Shown: piece after piece, positions 49,995-61,143 of the stretch
How positions within the stretch are numbered: position 1 is the first letter of the stretch
Layout: each line of letters begins with the position of its first letter
NCBI GenBank assembly: GCA_008828725.1
Contig: MEHQ01000169.1
Location: 1,371,412-1,435,411 of the forward strand
Source of the DNA: Saccharina japonica
Taxonomy: Eukaryota; Sar; Phaeophyceae; Laminariales; Laminariaceae
DNA: 64,000 nt
Direction of reading: 5' to 3'
Position numbers and translations under genes: made by a program
The notes under the pieces: generated by a model
What the model saw: only the letters and a program-made list of their open reading frames with translations
The model's database searches: none
Told to the model about the DNA's origin: nothing

Positions 49995-52510
49995 CAGCTA
50001 GCTGACCAAATCCATGTCAGAGGCCGCTTGATCTTTCCAGAAGATTCGTGCAGAATAAAGCCATCAAGGTTCCACAACACCCCAGGTAAGATAAGGTACC
50101 ATCCCCAGATCGCGAACCCCTCCTTATCATTACAACTCCGACCACCCGGGGACAAAAATGGGAACGGCCCGGGTCGACACCGACCGGAACGGTGTGGAAA
50201 CCCCACTCACATCGGCTGGTAACTGATTGGCTGAGGCTCATGGAGCCAGCGGCACACGGGGACCATAGGGTCCAATACCCCCATCATGAATTCTTCCATG
50301 CATGTACATTTCCAACAACGTGGGGACGAAAACAGACATTCCCTGGTTCGACACCGCCGCGCAAGTTGTGGAAACCGCAACCTCCCTGGCTTATTTAGGG
50401 TTATATGTGGCTCATGGAGACAGTCCGCTGCGAGAATTGTCCACACGGGTCCCACCGCACCAGGAGACGACAAGGCCACATCCCCGTTTCAGAAATTATT
50501 CAATAGATCGGAAACCCAACAAACAACTGGGAGGAAAGCGGAGTTCTACCGGGCAGATACCGCCCAGCAAGGTGTGGAAACCCTTCCCCCATAGGCTGAT
50601 TGTTGATTGGCTGGGGCTTATGGAGCCGGCGAGTGGCTGGCGTTTCTCCTCGGGGCAAGATCGAGGTCCCGCCGCACCCGGGGATGATAGTGCCCCATCC
50701 CCGGATCATAAATACTTCCATACATCTACAACTCCAGCAATCCAGAGACGAAAATAAAGTTCCCACGGGACGATACCGCCTCGCAAGGTGTGGAAACCCA
50801 ATCCCCATAGCCTGATTGCTGATTGGCTGAGGCGTATGGAGTCAGCGTGTGGCTGGAGTTGTTCCTCGGGGGCCGAGATCCCGCCGCACCCGGGGATGAT
50901 AGTGTCCCATCCCCGAATCCGAACTCCTTCAATACATCTACAACTCCAGTAATCCGGGGACGAAAACAGATTTCCCCCAGGTCGATACCGCCTCGCAAGG
51001 GGTGGAATCCCTATCCCCGTAGGCTCATTGCTGATTGGGGTGGAGCTCATGGAGCCAGCGCGTGCCCGGAGTTGCCCCTCGGGACAACGCCGAGGCCCCG
51101 CCGCACTCGGGGATGATAGTGTCCAATCCCCTCATCCGAACTCCTTCCAAACATCTACAACTCCATCAATCCGGGGACTAAAACAAAGTTCCCCCGGGTA
51201 TATACCGCCTCGCAAGGTGTGGAAACACCACTCCCATAGGCTGATTGCTGATTGGGTGGGGCTTATGCAGCCAATGCGCGGCTGGAGTTTCTCCTCGGGG
51301 CAATACCAAAATCCCGCCGCACCCGAGGATGATTTTGTCGCATCCCCTGATCCCAAATCATTTTATATATTTAGAACTCCAACAATGCGGGGACGAAAAC
51401 GTAGTTCCCCCGGGACGATACCACCTCGCAAGGTGTGGAAGCCCCACCCCAATAGCCTGATTGCTGATTGGCTGAGGCGTATGGAGCCAGCGTGTGGCTG
51501 GAGTTGCTCCTCGGGGGCCAAGATCCCGCCGCACCCGGGAATGATGGTGTCCCATCCCCGTATCCGACATCCTTCCGAACATGTACAACTTCAGCAATCC
51601 GGGGACTAAAACAGATTTCCCTTGGGTCGATACCGCCTCGCAAGGTGTGGAAAGCCCACCCCCGTAGGCTAATTTCTGATTGGGCTGGAGCTCATGGAGC
51701 CAGCGCGCGGCTGGAGTTGCCCTTCGGAGCATACCGAGGTCCCTCCTCACCCGGGGATGATAGTGTGCCATCCCCGGATCATAAAACCTTCCATACATCT
51801 ACAACTCCAACAATTCGGAGACGAACACGGAGTTCCCCCGGGTCGATACCGCCTCGCAAGGTGTGGAATCCTCACCCCGATCGGCTGATTGTTGATTGGC
51901 TGGGGCTTATGGAGCCAGCGTGTGGCTGGACTTTCACCTCGGGATAATGCCGACGTCCCGCCACACCCGGGGATGATAATGTCCCATCCCCAGTTCAAAA
52001 ATCCCTCCATACATCTACAACTCCAACAATCCGGGGACGAACACGGATTCCCCCCGGGTCGATACCTCCTTGCAAGGTATGGAAACCCCACCCCTATCGG
52101 CTGATTGCTGATTGGGCTGTAGCTCATTAAGCGAGCGCGCGGCTGGAAATGCTGCTCCGGACAACGCCGAGGACCCGCCGCACCCGGAAATGATAGTGTC
52201 CTATCCCCGGATCCGAAATCCTTCCATACATCTACAACTCCAACAATCTGGGGACGAACACGGAGTACCCCCGGGTCGATACCGCCTCGTAAGATGTGAA
52301 AACTCCACCCCCATCGGCTGATTGCTGATTGGCTGGGGCTTATGGAGCCAGCGCGTGGCTGGAGCTACCCCTCGGGACAACAGCGAGGTCCCGCCACACC
52401 CGGGGATGATAGCGTTCCATACCCGGATCTGAAATCCTTCCACATATTTACAACTCCAACAATCCGGGGGCGAAAACGGATCTCTCCGGGGTCGATATCG
52501 GCCCGCGCGA
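49995..52510. repeat. 216-bp satellite array, about 11-12 units
   Basis: The phrase GGCTGATTGCTGATTGG and variants recurs at 50594, 50810, 51022, 51239, 51455, 51667, 51883, 52099 and 52316, intervals of 212-217 bp. Earlier, more decayed units lie near 50214 and 50390. Each unit also carries CACCCGGGGATGATAGTG, CTACAACTCCA(A/G)CAATC and ACCGCCTCGCAAGGTGTGG. A 216-bp period is a multiple of three, so it yields many open frames of 60-193 codons on both strands in shifting phases; none is a gene. Confidence 0.95.
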
Positions 52511-53589
52511 TGGTTCTTACATTTTCTGTCAGAGTTGTATCTCACTCCATACGACTAAAGCTGTACCGGGTATTACATACTACTGTTGGAAATGCAGGGC
52601 TAGTGCCACGGGCGGAGCCGTGGCTATACCGCTAGTCGGAATTAATGGTGAGTATGTTGCTTTGGGATCGACACTCGTGGCTTGCCAGACAAGCCCATTT
52701 CTGCCTCCTATTACCTGCCGGCATGGGCTCGCCGCCCGGCGACTTGAGCTCGAGACTCACGCCGTAGTAGGCTGTGATCCTCTGCTTCTGTGCTCGATAC
52801 CGATCGTGGCAAACGTATAGCCCGGCGGATCTTGAAAAGTGCGTACGGCCTCTTGCACGGCCGCTAGAACGCCGTCCGGAAAATACTTGCCAGCCGCATG
52901 TGCATTGAGGCCAGGTACGGATGCTACCTGCTACTGCTGTTGCTGCTACTCCCCGTCGCCACCATCGATGAAAGACGACATCTGGAGCACTCCTCTATAA
53001 GGCGGCGCTGGTGGCGATGCTGCTTACCCGCTGCCTTCGGTGCGTGCATCATCGCCACTACTACCGCCGTCGCGCAGTAATGTGTGTTCCGGGTGGTGTG
53101 AGGTGTGTTGTGCCATAGAGTGGCATGAGAGTGACCTTTCACCATGCCTCCCTTCTCTCTGTCCTCCAAATATCCCTTACGTCTTATAGTTTTCACTTTT
53201 CTCAGCTCTACGAATCCTAACTGTATAGGTACCAATTATTGTTGTACTTACCTATATCTATGTGCTACCGCCGATACGTACCTCAGTGCGGCATTACTTT
53301 AGGAACGATCTCCGATACTCACCCAGTTTAAGGTACGTTGGTATGATACAATACTACTGTAGAAGTAGGATCTTCTATAGTACTCGAAGCATAAGCAATA
53401 TATTACAAGATACGATACTGCTGTGCACGATCTTGTGAAGATACTGGATGCGCCAGGAGGCCCCGTAGCCAACAATGCTGTAGACTTGTGGATGATCCGT
53501 GTGATAAACCCGGGCAGGTATACTATCATATACACACACGTGCCCGTACTTGAGCACGGCCTCAAATACTTTAGTTTTCGGTACAAGAG
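52511..53589. other. Unique spacer, nothing recognised
   Basis: A CTGCTGTTGCTGCTAC tract lies near 52930. No gene or mobile element is supported. Confidence 0.4.
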
Positions 53590-54270
53590 TGTTGTTCGAT
53601 CCCTATCGTCCAAGAAATAGGATATTGAAAATTCCTGTCGACACCTATCGTCAGAATCAATAGATTGACGAAAACATCTATCAATACCTTCTACCAAGAG
53701 CAACATAATACGGCCCCATGACTATCGTACAATCAATAGGATGTTGGAATGCCCTATCGATGTCTATCGACCGAAACAATAGCTTCGAGGAAATACCTAT
53801 CGATGCCTATCGTCAAGAGCAATAGGGCGTCGACAAAAACTACCGATGCCTATCCTCATGAACAAGAGGATATGATCAATACCTATCGATGAATGTTTCT
53901 GAACAATAGGAAACGGTCAATACCTATCGATACCTATCCTCCTGAACGGTACGTGTACGACACGTTCAATCGATACCTGTTGCCCACGACAATAGGTGTT
54001 GTCCCTATGTTCCAATACCCTATCGCCCGACCAGTACCTTTCTGGAAATGCATCGCGATAGGTACCTGTTTGAGCAATACTAGCTTTCGAGATTATATGT
54101 CAATACGCTATTGGCCGAAACGTAGATCAGTGAAAGTGCCAGTCTATACCTATTGCCGGCGAAAATAGGCTTCAAGAAACGGGAACCAATAGCTACTACA
54201 ATCAACAATAGGCCTCCTATTGGGATGGGATCCTATATATTCCCTATTAGCCTTAGACCTATTGTCCAGG
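53590..54270. repeat. CCTATCG/CAATAGG dispersed-palindrome array
   Basis: Irregularly spaced copies of CCTATCG(A/T) and of CAATAGG, with TACCTATCGATGCCTATCG phrases in the left part and CTATTG/CAATAGG pairs in the right part. The half-sites are in both orientations, so many local stem-loops are possible. It is a third type of short inverted motif array in this part of the window. Confidence 0.8.
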
Positions 54271-55699
54271 GTTCTCCAGTTCTAACGCTGAGACTTTCTC
54301 CCTTTGGGCAGTTATTTCGAGAGAGCGTAGGTCGTGGGTAACGTGTGTGTCTCACGAGAGCCGGATCGATCCGAAGCCCTTTGCACCCGAAAAAAGGCAT
54401 ATTACCCAAGAACGACCCCATCATACCACTGGTACTTCAGGCGAATTTGAAAATTGACAATTCCTCCGGCCTGTTGACACAGTGCAAACAACGATTTGCG
54501 ACGTGGACGTTGAGCGCTAGTAGGTAATACTACCTGGGCATCTAGTTCGACCGTCCGCAGTGTCCGATGCGACGGCAGTAGAGTGAAGATACAAACAGGA
54601 GCTCCGAAACGATCGAGATTCTAGCCGCTGAGTACTTTTATTCCGTGATGCAAACACAGTAATGCATTCCCTCCGTCGCAGATACAAGGGCCCCAACGTC
54701 TCCTAGATGTCATAACGAACAAGCGATACGTTGGGCGGGAGCAGCAGTTGTGAGCAGTAGGACTGGATGCATGACGTTTTCGTCAAGGAGTAACGGTATG
54801 GTGCTATTGTACCAGAAAGAGTATTGCTGATGTCGAAAAGACGAAGAACATAGTTTTAGTTTTCTTTTTTGACCGAAGGGGCCCCTTAACGGAAGAAATC
54901 ATGTGCGATCATTACATCGATGTGTATGTAAGTATCATAGGTGAACATGTACTTAGTATGATATCATAATATCATAGGAAGTATATTTTCGATACCCGGT
55001 ATGTGTTATCTGATATTTTGGAGTGGATAACAACATATCCATTACTTCACAAACTGACCCCGGCCTTTTGTGTATGACACCCTGCGATGGCTCAAAATAT
55101 GTATTACGGTTGGTTGCGGGTTGCGGGTTGGAGATTGGGCGGTGGTAAGGCTAAAATTAGGCCTTCATATAATACCAATGGATGGACCAAACACCCTGGG
55201 ATGTGTGGTGATCATTACTTTATAGAGATATTTTGGTTGACTCTGGCCTACCACTAGCGGGAAAAACGAAACGACACGCAATATGATGCACATGCGACAG
55301 ATGTGGAGAGTCGAAGCACGGACGACCGACCTAAATTGTATGAACATAACAACCGGGCAAACCTTACGATCAAACATTTTGGTCGACTTTGCTGGCGACG
55401 GACATATCAGTATTGAATATGTATGGCTCGTCGGTGCAGTACCTTGTTCACACCTATGGTATGACCCTAAAACACCTGTTCGGTCCACATACGGTTTGCC
55501 CTTTATTGAGGCAAAGTTGTTACACTCTTGACATGTAGTCAGTGGCACTGACGGGCATAGGCAGTAGCAAACTGGCATGCTGTCGTTCAAAAAAAAAATT
55601 AGGGTCAGTGTTCGGTAGGGTATTAAGCACAATATCGAGAAAATACCGGTGCCCCCATTATTGTTGTCGACGATATACGGGTACACGGGGTATATGTTT
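54271..55699. other. Intergenic, nothing recognised
   Basis: One minus-strand frame of 173 codons (55165-55686) has no recognisable motif, and its overlap with a plus-strand frame gives no support. Local A/T-rich repeats of ATCATA occur near 54940-54980. Confidence 0.4.
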
Positions 55700-55960
55700 G
55701 TGAGTGCACCGAGTTTACCTAATCGACGGGCACCGGTATTGGAAAAATACCGAACTTACCGAAGTATTGGGTACCTGTATTGAAATAGTACCGATCTTAC
55801 CGAAGTGTTTGGTATCGGTTTTGAAATATTACCGAACTTACCGAAATGTCGGGCACCGGTATTGCAAAACCAAAACAAAACTAATCGACGTGTCGTGTAC
55901 AGGTTTTAGAAAAGTACACAACGCACCGAAGTGTCCGGTACCGGCATTTGCCTAGGAAAT
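55700..55960. repeat. TACCGAACTTACCGAAGTGT minisatellite, block 1
   Basis: About five units of 45-50 bp in the order CCGAACTTACCGAAGTGT, CGGGTACCGGTATTG, AAAAATA. The embedded GGTACCGGTA is partly palindromic. Same family as 56740-57060 and 57370-57545. Confidence 0.88.
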
Positions 55961-56739
55961 ACCCCCGGTATACATATGTACGTACCCTACCGAATACTTC
56001 GAAGTATACTCTAAACATGTACTCGTAGCAACAGCAAACTTATGCCGGTGGCCGTGGCGGAGAAACCTTCATAGTCGTCACCTCCAGCCCCAGCACGTAG
56101 CAAGCGGCAACATGGTTTCGAACAGCACCAGCCCCAAGAAGAACAACAACGTGACACAGCGGCAGAGGGGCGGAAGCAGCAGGTCAATCGTGGGCAATGT
56201 GCTGCTGCTGTGGGCTCTCCTGTGTATTTGATACAGCCCACGTGTGCCACTGCCATCAAATGCTACTTGTAAACCCTGTTCTGCACACCAACCTCCCAAC
56301 GTGAAAGCTCGGCATACAGTTTAGATCATCGGCGACCTCGCGTTGCTGCTGTTACTGCAGGTATATGAGTAGTTTGATATAATGAGAGCACCGATGGATT
56401 CGAGAAGTCGCCCTCAAGATGCATGAATCAATTACGTTATAATGCGTGCACTTGAGGATTCTCCCACTACCCAACGTTTGTGCAGAGCGTGCCGTAGCAC
56501 CGCCTCCGCGGCGCCTCCGCGGCGCCTCGAACTCCAACGATGCGATTTTGTAACAAAATAAGCTATCCTTTCGCTCCGTACTCCCGGTTGCTATGTTGTG
56601 TCTACAGCCGTGCATCGCGGGTGTGTGAGGAGTGCGTTGTGTCACTGCAGAGCCAAGAATTATATTTCTAATTGAAAAGAAGACTGCTCCTTGCAGCTGC
56701 CATAAATATGTGCCTAGTATGTTGTCATAATGTAATTGG
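55961..56739. other. Spacer between minisatellite blocks
   Basis: It contains a short GCGGCGCCTCC doublet near 56505-56530. A minus-strand frame (56011-56259) is rich in Cys and Ser but unrecognised. No gene is supported. Confidence 0.4.
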
Positions 56740-57060
56740 TATTGTATACCAGGTTCCTACCCGATTACCCGCGTACCGAACATCTCCGGTATTGTGGTCG
56801 AGAGTATACCGGTACTCGGGGTACAATCGGGTAAGCGTATCTACCTTACAGAAGTGTCGGGTACCGATATTTGAAACAATACCGAACTTACCGAAGTGTT
56901 GGGTACCGGTGTTGAAAAATAACCCAACTTCGCGAAGTGTCGGGTACCGGTATCGAAACAATAACGACCTTACCGAAGCGTCGGGCACCGGTATCAAGAC
57001 CGTACCGAACAAATACCGGCACGCCGGGCATTGCAGTAGCCTTTACCGCACCACTGAATT
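56740..57060. repeat. TACCGAACTTACCGAAGTGT minisatellite, block 2
   Basis: About six units match block 1, from about 56760 to 57025, including CTTACCGAAG(C/T)GTCGGG and ACCGGTAT(C/T)(G/A)A. Confidence 0.88.
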
Positions 57061-57207
57061 ATTATCTAGGATATAGTATGGAAATCGGGGAATATTTTAT
57101 TATATACCTTTTAGTGTGGTCGACCAATTTTTCAAACAAAAACAAAACATGATTTTTTCGAGATAAAGCTCATAAGGGTCGGGGCGGGGTCGGGGTTGGG
57201 GTTGGAG

Positions 57208-57231
57208 TTAGGGTTAGGGTTAGGGTTAGGG
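57208..57231. repeat. Interstitial telomeric repeat, 4 x TTAGGG
   Basis: Four perfect TTAGGG units at 57208-57231 are preceded by degenerate GGGGTTGGGGTTGGAG (57190-57207). TTAGGG-type telomeres fit brown algae. Its internal position suggests a healed break, a fusion, or telomerase-like synthesis at a break. Confidence 0.85.
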
Positions 57232-57369
57232 TCTAAAGTAGTGTTTCCGGCGTTTTTCGAAATATCTTTCATAACACTGGAACCACACGCGGGCCACAGC
57301 CAAGTCCCCGATTTGTATACTTTATCCTATATAATAATTCAGCATTGCGGTAAAGACGACTCGGGTATT

Positions 57370-57545
57370 GAGATCGAGGGTACACAGGTACCCGAGGTAT
57401 AGTTGGATGGGGATACCCAACTTACTGAGATCACGGTTGCCGGTAGTCAAAACTTACCGAACTTACGGAAGTGCCGGGTACCGGTGTTGAAAAACTACCT
57501 AATAGTTAACTTACCGAAGTGTCGGGTACCTGTATTTTCAGTAAC
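57370..57545. repeat. TACCGAACTTACCGAAGTGT minisatellite, block 3
   Basis: About three units, including CTTACGGAAGTGCCGGGTAC and CTTACCGAAGTGTCGGGTAC. It follows the telomeric repeat by about 140 bp. Confidence 0.8.
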
Positions 57546-58299
57546 CTCCATCCTGTATAGTTCGGTACGTACTCTCCTCAACACACCCTCGGATAATTAT
57601 CCACCGAGGATAAAACCTCAGAAAATGGAATTTTCGTAAATCGACCGAAGATCGGGTAATCAAACTAACAGAATAGACATCCGAGTCTAGTGGTGGTGTT
57701 GAAATGAGTGAGGGAGTGTGCGGAAGGCCCGCGTTCTCTCTCGCAGCTACTCAGACAATGATTCTTCGTTCGCTAGAACAATGTGTGCTTGTGAGACCCC
57801 GTGCATAAGAGAAAACATGCTAAAGAAAAAACTACCCGTCGGGCTCCTAGACATATCACTGAGCGTAGTCACGCCGCACGTTAGTCCAACCGCAACGTAA
57901 CACGCCGTGTTTTAGTTTTGCTGCCTATATCACCGGTGGTACAGCTGCGCTCGGGTACTGCAACATGCGACTGGTGTAAAGAGTGCTACCTAAGTCGACT
58001 GACGAATAGCACTGAACCGATCCCAATTCGGGCCGGCCGTCGCTTGAGAAGAGTTGCCTCTTGAGGTGTCACGATCTCGAACCTATCGAGTGGCACTTGA
58101 GAACATAGCATGGCTGCTTCTTTCCATCTATAGCAGTATAACAGTAGTGCTACCTACCGCATCTCTCGGCTACCGTTACCTACTGCTCTCCTCGGCTACA
58201 GAGGTGTTCTATTAGTAGTGCTAACCACTGCTGCCCGCGGCAGCCTTTAGTGGCGATGAACACTGATCCGAGATGTAGGTGTTCACGCTCTGATATCTA
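57546..58299. other. Intergenic, nothing recognised
   Basis: No gene is supported. If the copia element read on the minus strand extends this way, this could be flanking DNA or the start of a second internal region. Confidence 0.35.
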
Positions 58300-58992
58300 T
58301 AACACTTCCCCTCAATGGAAGCCACCCTGGTTTGTGTACGGAACCAAAGACGAATGTTACCCATACCAATCCTAGATACTCGTTGGAAGCATCTGCCAAG
58401 AATATCTAAGCGTAAGTGAATACTAACTATTGCTGGGTGGAACTCCAACATCCTACCGGTAACCAACACAACGCCCATCGAAACTAGGGCTCTGGCCGGT
58501 AATCAAATGATCACCGGCGTCGTGAAATACGATCGACACAAGTATACCGCACATGTATGGGCTCCTAGACCGGTCATGGTCCTATATGCTACTGATAAAT
58601 CTTGTCCGTTACAATGGAAATCGCATCCACCATGAATAACCATATACTAAGTATTATGTATTAGCATTTCACTGTTTGTGTGCTCACATCAGAGGGCTCT
58701 GTGCTCGGCACGTTACACGTTATATAAAACCTCGGTATTTATGATGACGATATCTCGCACATGTTAAATAAACTTCAAGTAACTCCTCCACAATTTAGTC
58801 CCCCCAATTCTGCGAAAGTGCTAAGCAAAAATGGCACAAACGTAGAAAAATGTACGCTTGATTGTCCAGACATCCGTCCCAGATAACAAATCGGAACCAC
58901 ATTATACCTGTTACTACTATTGTTAGCAATGGCTTTTTGTACTGAACGTAGACTACGTAAATAAGCACCGGTGAACCAGCCTAAACGTAACA
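58300..58992 (-). mobile_element. Possible LTR of the decayed copia element
   Basis: Read on the minus strand, a purine tract TTGAGGGGGGC (58993-59003) is followed at 58992 by TGTTA, a common copia LTR start. It lies about 200-300 bp downstream of the RNase H remnant, where a polypurine tract belongs. A TATA-like TTTATATAACG occurs near 58731-58721. Near 58310-58290 there is ATATCAGAGCG, resembling the initiator-Met-tRNA primer site, directly after another purine tract and TGTTA. The right-hand boundary and a second LTR copy were not established. Confidence 0.4.
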
Positions 58993-59199
58993 GCCCCCCT
59001 CAACGGAAATGCAAACCAATTTACTGATCAGAACTAACCATAACCAGTATTTGGTAGAATCGATAAAAGCCTATCTGAAGTATCAATCATGACTAACGAT
59101 CACCAGCACTTGTTGCAACAAACGTTATGTTACGAAACCAGTGATACACTACGAATTATCAGTGCGTGTGGGAAAGCAGGTATTCGTACCTTCTGCTTT

Positions 59200-59600
59200 A
59201 CTACGATCCCCTCCGTGCAGTGGTCATACATATCCATTCAATGTTGATGGTGTTGCGATGGAGGTGACTCCCAGTAGTCCGGGTGGGATACCCTAGTTAA
59301 CGTCCGAGTATGCAGTCAATCTGCACCCTCCTTGGGCGAAGTTGATCCTGAAACCCACCGTCGTTTCCGCTAGGAACCGAAGTAGATGCTTGGCCGCTGC
59401 CATTTGCACCTTCGAGCGTTTAGACATTTTCACAGCGTACTGGATGTCGTACCGTGTGACTTCGTTCAGGTACACGGCGGTGCCGATAGTATCTGAAATT
59501 GTCGCTTTGTCTCCTCGTCCCGAAGTCTCTCTTCCGGTTGCATAGGGGTTAGGTCCTTTCCCGGCGTCTCCAACACCCGTCAGTCATGCATGCCGTTCTC
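59200..59600 (-). pseudogene. Ty1/copia polyprotein remnant (reverse transcriptase end to RNase H)
   Basis: On the minus strand, frames carry the copia signature YLNEVTRYDIQYAV, AAKHLLRFL and LTAYSDVN, the junction of reverse transcriptase and RNase H. The upstream part (GLLVENGMHD, then PEERLRDEETKRQFQ) is in another phase and carries a TGA. The reading frame then shifts near 59475 and stops after YSDVN. So at least one stop and two frame breaks make it inactive. In the intact element this enzyme copies the RNA genome and degrades the RNA strand. Gag, protease, integrase and most of the polymerase are not visible in the window. Confidence 0.85.
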
Positions 59601-60346
59601 CACGAGCAGTCCCCTGGCGGTGTAGTTCCCCTGGGTGATTACGGCTGTTGTTAATAGGCCTTAAGCAGCCCTTCTGCCGATTATTGTTACTGTAGGCGAC
59701 ACCTGACCCGAAGATGCCGCAACCCCCGAGTTGGAGGCCATTCCTCCAGCGGGTCTCCCTCCCTGCCCGCTTGCACCGCCTACTGTCTGCCGAGGTCCCA
59801 TGCCGTCGTCTGTCCGAGATTCGTACCCGCCGACGTTGTCTGCGGGTGCTCCTTGCGTTCCTTTGCCGGCCACTGCATCAGCTTCAATTCTATCACGGAT
59901 ATCTATATCAAGACGTTGGGCATCACCGAGCCGTGAGGTGGTACAATGTATAATTGCGTGGTCGTACGTCACATCGAACATGAAGTTGATGCGCGATATG
60001 TAGTCAGTAGTGGTAGAACGTGTGAAGCAGATGAGGAAGCTGAACAAGTTGATATAACAAACAAAATAGCTCCCGCTAGACCTGCTGAATTTGCTGAATA
60101 CCTCTGCTTGCTGTATGGTGTGTAGTAGTCTCTGAGGGATAAATCGCTGCTGCAGTGGGCGTTGCTATTGTAGACACGGCTGTTATGGCATGCATCGTTG
60201 ACGTTGCCAATGCTCGACCACCAGCTGAAACTCGCTTCTCAGCTGTTGAACCTCATCTTTGGGAAGGGCTTGCCCCTCTTGAGCTGGCCCGGAAGACATC
60301 CTTGAATTCCTGTTCCAGACCTGAAAACGTCAAGCTTTTGACAACC
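59601..60346. other. Spacer beside the copia remnant
   Basis: A minus-strand frame of 128 codons (59661-60047) includes a Gly/Ala/Ser-rich part and could derive from the upstream polyprotein. I cannot match it to a copia domain. Confidence 0.35.
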
Positions 60347-61143
60347 CACACTACAGTAGTAACCATCTGAGAACGGTACTTTTTTTGTGGGTTCTGCCGA
60401 TGGCTGTACTGAAATAACCAAGGCGACAATTCACACGCCGGTTGTGTCCAACAATGCCCTGAGTGAAAATGAAAATTCGCGTTCGCGTCGATTTTTATAT
60501 TTTTCAGTTTTGCTTTAGTTATAGCCTTGAAATGCTATTTTTGGTAAGGATTTCAAATGGTCAATTTTCAATATATTTATTTTCGGCTGGCTCAGGAAAC
60601 CACATTCTAGACCCGATTTGAAAATGTGTTCCCGGAGGATTGTGGTGACAAGCTATACGATCATCATACAAGTTGTATTGTAGTAAAATATCCATTTTTG
60701 ATGGCGCTGAAAATTTTTCCGTTTTCGGATTTTTTCCTTACTGACAGTAAGGAATTAACCCCAAAACGGAAAATTTTTCAGCGCCATCAAAAATGGATAT
60801 TTTACTACAATACAACTTGTATGATGATCGTATAGCTAATCACCACAATCCTCCGGGAACACATTTTCAATATCGGGTCTATAATATGGTTTCCTGAGCC
60901 AGCCGAAATTAAATATATTGAAAATTGGCCATTTGCAATCCTTACCAAAAATAGCCTTTCAAGGCTATAACTAAAGCAAAACTGAAAAATAGAAAAATCG
61001 ACGCGAACGCGAATTTTCATTTTCACTCAGGGCATTGTTGGACACAACCGGCGTGTGAATTGTCGCCTTGGTTCTTTCAGTACAGCCATCGGCAGAACCC
61101 ACAAAAAAAAGTACCGTTCTCAGATGGTTACTACTGTAGTGTG
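60347..61143. mobile_element. 797-bp near-perfect hairpin (foldback element)
   Basis: The sequence from CACACTACAGTAG (60347) to its complement ending at 61143 is one long inverted repeat with almost no loop, centred near 60745 (CCTTACTGACAGTAAGG). The arms of about 398 bp differ by only a handful of substitutions and small indels. It has no coding capacity. Such structures arise as foldback transposons or by inverted duplication at a break. No target duplication was seen, and flanking bases differ. Confidence 0.93.

Noticed and set aside
50302..51947. Frames of 146-193 codons in the 216-bp satellite
   Set aside because: Repeat unit length is a multiple of three; phases shift between units and no frame runs through the array.
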